Source: WS-11 sp964405235 (GTDB lineage Bacteria > Eisenbacteria > RBG-16-71-46). Taken from it: DNA of 64,000 nt. The notes under the pieces were generated by a model. That model was not told where the DNA came from. It made no database searches and was given only the letters and a program-made list of their open reading frames with translations. The position numbers were made by a program, and so were the translations under genes. The stretch is taken from NCBI GenBank assembly GCA_964405235.1, contig CAYONG010000088.1:1-64000 (forward strand). The letters are read 5' to 3'. Of the stretch, positions 60,123 through 64,000 are shown in pieces (the first letter of the stretch is position 1; every line of letters starts with the position of its first letter).

Positions 60123-61705
60123 CGACCGACACGACCGGCAATCGCGCGGGCGGCGGACCGGCGCCGGCGCTCGGGACCGCCACGGTGGTCGGGCGGAGCT
60201 TCTCGTTCCGGCTGGGCTCCCAGATCCTGGGCGCGTTGATGAACGTCGCCGGGATGGTCGTGCTGGGCAACTACCTGGCCGCCGAGGGCTACGGCGAGTA
60301 CGCGTTCTACTACGCCCTCGTGCCGCTGATCGCGAGCCTGAGCGACCTGGGCGTCGGGGTCATCATCACGCGCGAGGTCGCGCGCGACCAGGTGCTGGGC
60401 GCCCGCTACCTGGGCGACGCGCTCATCATCAAGGCGGTGACCGGGGCTGCGCTGCTGGCCGGGGTGCTGGTGACCGCGCCCCTGGTCCTCGCGCCGCTGC
60501 CGGCCCTGCTGGTCTGTCTCGTCACCGCCACCGCGATCATCGACTACAGCCAGGACGTCGGGATGTGGATCTTCCGGGCTCACGACCGGCAGGACCTCGA
60601 GGCCCTGCTGCTCATGGTCAGCCAGACGATCTGGCTGGGCGGCATCCTCCTGTGCGCGTGGGTCAAGGCGCCGCTCCCGCTGCTGCTCGCGAGCGCCACC
60701 GTGGCGTTCGTGATCCGGCTGACGGTCGGCGCGTGGCTGGTGAGCCGTCGTGTCTACCGGCCGCGGTTCGAGCCTGACTGGAAGCGCCTGCGCGGCCTCA
60801 TCGCCGAGGGCCTCCCGTTCGGGCTCGCCATGTTCATGGTCGTGCTCTACGGACGGGCGGGGGTCCTGCTCCTCAAGGGATTCTCGAGCGACGCGGACGT
60901 GGGCTACTTCAACGTCGGGTACATGCTGTCGCAGCCGCTCGGATTCATCTCGTCGGCCTTTAGCATTTCGGCATTCCCCTCGCTCGCACGCGCGGCTCAG
61001 CGGGGCGCTGACGCCGTGCGCCCCACGCTCCGCCGGGCGGTCAAGTTCCAGTTCCTGATCGCCTTCCCACTGACCGTCGGACTCGTCCTGCTGGCCGAGC
61101 GTTTGATCCCGCTGCTCTTTCACGGGGGCGCCTTCCGCCAGTCGGCGATCGCCCTCAAGGTCATCGCCTTCGGTCTTACGTTCATCTTTCTGAACCTGAT
61201 GTCCCGCTACGTGCTGGCGGCGCTCAACGAGCAGCGCGCCTATCTGCGCGCGATCATCACCGGTCTGGTCGTGAACGTGGGCACCAGCGCCGTCCTGATC
61301 CCCTCGATCGGGTTCATGGGCGCGTGCATCGGTCTACTCGCGGGGGAGCTCGCCGTGCTGCTTGGCTGCCAGTGGACGCTGCGCCGCTATCTCGCGTTCG
61401 GCGATCTGTTGCGCGAAGCGGGGCGGCCGCTGCTTGCGGCGCTCGGCATGGGCGTCGTCGTGTTCCTGCTGCAGCCCGTGAACGTGTTCCTGCTGCCCGT
61501 ATTGGGCGCGTTCGTCTATGCGGCGCTACTGCTGCTGGTGCGGGCGCTCTCCGCCGACGAACTTGATATCCTGTGTCGCGTCTACGTGTCGTTCCACCTA
61601 CCCGGGTCGGCGCACCTGTCCAGGCGCCGGGGGCCGACCCTCGAAACCATCCACCCGGCTTCCGCGACTGCCGCCCGGGGGGGCATCCCGAACGAGGAAG
61701 CATGA
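60119..61705 (+). CDS. Wzx-type polysaccharide flippase (module C)
   Basis: The 528-residue MATE/MOP-superfamily protein has about 12-14 helices. It starts TVVGRSFSFRLGSQILGALM, and later has LVPLIASLSDLGVGVIITRE and GYFNVGYMLSQPLGFISSAF. It flips lipid-linked oligosaccharide across the inner membrane. The N-terminal ATVVGRSFSFRL block and C-terminal RVYVSFHLPGSAHL tail are the parts that survive in the two pseudogene copies. Both ends are translationally coupled by ATGA: wzy upstream and the RtcB-like gene downstream. This is the only intact flippase in the window, so it would serve all three modules. Confidence 0.92.
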   Translation: MTTDTTGNRAGGGPAPALGTATVVGRSFSFRLGSQILGALMNVAGMVVLGNYLAAEGYGEYAFYYALVPLIASLSDLGVGVIITREVARDQVLGARYLGDALIIKAVTGAALLAGVLVTAPLVLAPLPALLVCLVTATAIIDYSQDVGMWIFRAHDRQDLEALLLMVSQTIWLGGILLCAWVKAPLPLLLASATVAFVIRLTVGAWLVSRRVYRPRFEPDWKRLRGLIAEGLPFGLAMFMVVLYGRAGVLLLKGFSSDADVGYFNVGYMLSQPLGFISSAFSISAFPSLARAAQRGADAVRPTLRRAVKFQFLIAFPLTVGLVLLAERLIPLLFHGGAFRQSAIALKVIAFGLTFIFLNLMSRYVLAALNEQRAYLRAIITGLVVNVGTSAVLIPSIGFMGACIGLLAGELAVLLGCQWTLRRYLAFGDLLREAGRPLLAALGMGVVVFLLQPVNVFLLPVLGAFVYAALLLLVRALSADELDILCRVYVSFHLPGSAHLSRRRGPTLETIHPASATAARGGIPNEEA

Positions 61706-63168
61706 ACAGCCGGTACGATCTGGGAAGCGCGCTAGACGACACGTCGTCAGGCGCCATTCGCGAAGTCGCATCCCCGCAGGACAAACTGCTCAAGCTCTCG
61801 CTGGGCGACGAGATCCCGGGGCCGATCCTGAACGTCCTGGAGCGGATGGCGGGCCTGCCGTTCGTGGATTCCGTGCTCGCGCTCCCCGATGTCCACTGGA
61901 AGGAACAGATGGAGGTTCCCTCCAGCATCTCCGTGACCACCCGCGACGTGGTGGTGCCCGAGTTCACGTCGATGGCGGTGAACGACGGGATGGGGGTGGT
62001 CAAGACCGGACTCAAGGTCGAAGACATGTCCCCGGAGCGACTGGAGGCCTTCTTCACCAGGGTCAACGCGAACTCGGCCGTGAACTTCTTCGACACCAAT
62101 CGCTACAGCATCTCGTCCGAGGACCTGCGGCGCGTCCTGTTCGAGGGCGCGCGTGGCCTACTCGGACGCTACGGCATGGACGAGTCCATGCTGGAACACA
62201 TCGAAGATCGCGGACGGTACCCGTCGACCACGCTCGGGAACGGGGGCCTGACGGAGCTCATCCCGCTCCAGCTGCTGACGAAGTTCAGCCGCTCGGAGAT
62301 GGGGCTCAACTTCGGGGGCAATCACTTCCTCGAGGTCCAGGCGATCGACGAGGTGCTGGACGAGGAGGTGGCCCGGCGCTGGGGGTTCGAGCGCGGGCAG
62401 GTGGTCGTCATGTATCACCTGGGCCCCGGGCCGCTTGGCGGGACGCTGCTCAACCACTACTCGCGCCGGACCAAGCTCCAGAGCTCGCGGGTCCCCCTGT
62501 TCTTCCTTTCCAAGCTGCTCTTTCATTACGTGCAGCGCATGGGGCGCGGGGCGGTGGGGAAGAAGTGGGGGATCCACTTCCGTCAGAACGGCTGGACTCC
62601 GATCCCCGCCCTGTCCGAGGAGGGCGTCCTCATCCGCCGCGCGATGGCGATGGCAATCAACTATGGCTACGGCTACCGCCTCGGTACCATCCGCGCGATC
62701 TGGGACGGCCTACACGAGGCGATCTCGCCGAGCCTCCCGGGCGAGTTGTTCTGTGACATCACCCACAACGGCGCCGCCGAGAGCAGCTCGGCGGAGGGGT
62801 TCTCCTGGATCGCGCGTCACAACGCCTGCCCGCTCGAGCCGGGAAAGCCGACCATCGTGGCGGGGTCGTGCGACGTCCACTCGTACCTTGGAATCGCAGG
62901 CGGGGGCATCAGCAGCCGGCTCAACTCGTACGACCACGGGGCCGGGAATCTCATCGAGCATTACCGGGAGGCCGGCCGCCTGGTGGAGGTGCCGGGCGGG
63001 GTCATGCGCTTCCGGATGACCCGGGGACGCCAGGCGACCCTCAAGTCGCGCAAGGAGGTCCCGCTGCGAACCTCGGAGCCGATCGATCGGCTCATGGAGT
63101 GCTTCTCACAGAACGGGATCATGCGGCCAGTTCTCAAGCTGCGCCCGCTGGGAAATCTAAAGAACTGA
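61702..63168 (+). CDS. RtcB-like protein of the polysaccharide module (module C)
   Basis: ATG 61702 overlaps the flippase stop (ATGA) and follows gaggaag, giving 488 residues. It shares all RtcB-like blocks with the module B copy: LPDVHWKEQMEVPSS (61-75), MGLNFGGNHFLEVQ, VVVMYHLGPGPLG, DITHNGAAESSS and YDHGAGN. At the metal site both expected residues differ: FTSMAVNDGMG has Ala92 where RtcB has the Asp ligand, and Asp95 where it has Cys. The HGAGR Arg is Asn. An extra ~20-residue N-terminus is present. It may be a non-canonical ligase, a nucleotidyl-binding regulator, or a repurposed scaffold. Coupling to Wzx argues for involvement in the export process. Confidence 0.85.
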   Translation: MNSRYDLGSALDDTSSGAIREVASPQDKLLKLSLGDEIPGPILNVLERMAGLPFVDSVLALPDVHWKEQMEVPSSISVTTRDVVVPEFTSMAVNDGMGVVKTGLKVEDMSPERLEAFFTRVNANSAVNFFDTNRYSISSEDLRRVLFEGARGLLGRYGMDESMLEHIEDRGRYPSTTLGNGGLTELIPLQLLTKFSRSEMGLNFGGNHFLEVQAIDEVLDEEVARRWGFERGQVVVMYHLGPGPLGGTLLNHYSRRTKLQSSRVPLFFLSKLLFHYVQRMGRGAVGKKWGIHFRQNGWTPIPALSEEGVLIRRAMAMAINYGYGYRLGTIRAIWDGLHEAISPSLPGELFCDITHNGAAESSSAEGFSWIARHNACPLEPGKPTIVAGSCDVHSYLGIAGGGISSRLNSYDHGAGNLIEHYREAGRLVEVPGGVMRFRMTRGRQATLKSRKEVPLRTSEPIDRLMECFSQNGIMRPVLKLRPLGNLKN

Positions 63169-63354
63169 CGATCGGAAGCCGCGAGAGGGGAGCGGAGGCG
63201 CGTGACCACCGCGCAATGTGAACGGGTGGAGCATCGATACTCCGACAAATGCCATTGACTCTCGCCTCATGCTGGCTCAGTCTCCTGCCATCGCCCCCTA
63301 GGACACCGTCATCCACCCGCGCACTTCAGCTCAGGGGAGAGGGTTACTTTAGTC
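63169..63354. other. Short gap before the second beta-helix gene
   Basis: It contains a ggagaggg ribosome-binding site near 63335-63342. No terminator is evident, so the beta-helix gene may be co-transcribed with the operon. Confidence 0.4.
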
Positions 63355-64000
63355 GTGCCTGTGAGACATCGCGTCGTGATTCCCGTGGCGGCAGCTCTTT
63401 CGAGCCTGATCGCCACCGCCGCGTTCGCCGCCGGCGTCTTCTACGTGGACAACTCGGGCGGGTCGTGTTTGGACTCCGGACCCGGCACCGAGTCCCAACC
63501 CTTTTGCACCATCTCCGCGGCGGTCGCCGCCCACAACGGGCCGGGTACCAGCATCCTGGTCAAGCCGGGGCTCTACCGCGAGCAGGTCACGGTGCCGGCC
63601 TCGGGCGCGCCGGGCGACCCCTTCGTCATCCAGGCGCTGGGCGGGCCCGTGACCGTGGAGGGCTCGGATGATCTCTCGGGTGCGTCGAACTGGGTCGAAT
63701 CCTCGGAGGGTGTCTTCCTCGCCGCCGGCGTGAGTTGGGCCCCGATGCAGGTGTTCGTGGATGGGGAGCGACTCTCGCCGTCGTCGGCTGCGCCGTCCGA
63801 CCTGCCACCCAACAGTTTCCGGTACGTCCTGCCGTACGGGCTCTACGTCAACATCGGCGGGGACGATCCGGGTTCGCACCTGACGCTGATCGGGCGCCGC
63901 CTGCACGGCTTCCGGCTCTCGAGCCGATCGTTCGTGACGGTGGAGGGTTTCGACGTCATGCGCACGGACGATCGCGGCATCTACAGCACCGGCGCCTCGA
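63355..64000 (+). CDS. Beta-helix surface protein, partial at window end (module C)
   Basis: A GTG at 63355 lies 12 bases after ggagaggg; GTG 63361 is also possible. The signal peptide (VVIPVAAALSSLIATAAFAA) is followed by GVFYVDNSGGSCLDSGPGTE, closely matching the module B protein (FYVDNSSGACSNSGPGTEAQ). Next come ILVKPGLYREQVTVPASGAP and GLYVNIGGDDPGSHLTLIGR. The first beta-helix rungs (VEGFDVMRTDDRGIYSTGAS) are cut by the window edge. Its position after the RtcB-like gene repeats module B's order. Confidence 0.9.
   Translation, partial: MPVRHRVVIPVAAALSSLIATAAFAAGVFYVDNSGGSCLDSGPGTESQPFCTISAAVAAHNGPGTSILVKPGLYREQVTVPASGAPGDPFVIQALGGPVTVEGSDDLSGASNWVESSEGVFLAAGVSWAPMQVFVDGERLSPSSAAPSDLPPNSFRYVLPYGLYVNIGGDDPGSHLTLIGRRLHGFRLSSRSFVTVEGFDVMRTDDRGIYSTGAS

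Noticed and set aside
38602..63168. Toxin-antitoxin or defence reading of the RtcB-like genes (RNA repair after nuclease attack)
   Set aside because: No nuclease, toxin, archease or RtcR-type regulator gene lies nearby. The constant neighbours are polysaccharide genes.

Overview
The window reads as one high-GC (about two-thirds G+C by eye) Gram-negative genome. It carries a TonB-type receptor, Wza/Wzz/Wzy/Wzx capsule machinery, and secreted proteins ending in FlgD-Ig or type-A sorting-like tails. That combination is typical of FCB-group or Candidatus Eisenbacteria-like lineages. The lineage is an inference from domain style only.

Layout. 0.1-16 kb is mostly intact housekeeping or secreted genes: an outer-membrane beta-barrel receptor (minus), an ExeA-like AAA ATPase with a SPOR tail, a sarcosine/N-methyltryptophan oxidase-like flavoenzyme (minus), a 2496-residue subtilase with four long repeat modules, and a secreted TPR protein. 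16-24 kb is a decay zone: a kinase remnant fused across a perfect palindrome, an intact polysaccharide deacetylase, a PorV-like pseudogene, and an IS21-type istA split by a complete three-recombinase (RIT) element, followed by IS3 scraps. 24-64 kb is an exopolysaccharide region.

The exopolysaccharide region holds three versions of one module, here called A, B and C. The ancestral order is best seen in C: [GT4 - CDP-alcohol phosphotransferase] divergent from outer-membrane barrel - Wza - Wzz - BY-kinase - Wzy - Wzx - RtcB-like - beta-helix surface protein. Module A (26-30 kb) keeps only GT4 and Wzy intact. Module B (32-45 kb) keeps the CDP-alcohol enzyme, Wzz, BY-kinase, RtcB-like protein and beta-helix protein. 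Module C (50-64 kb) is complete to the window edge. Ugd and a UDP-glucuronate decarboxylase-like gene could supply UDP-glucuronate and UDP-xylose. IS scars (IS21, IS3, IS256, IS1634, ISKra4 types) sit at the module borders.

The most unusual content is in this module. An RtcB (RNA ligase)-like protein with altered metal ligands is translationally coupled to the Wzx flippase and occurs in both modules that retain that end. The tyrosine-kinase-type ATPase of the Wzz/BY-kinase pair carries a PATAN/DUF4388-like domain inserted between its Walker A' and Walker B motifs in both copies. The CDP-alcohol phosphotransferases replace the last Asp of the family motif by His in all three copies. These conserved oddities suggest a specialised, regulated surface-polymer system.
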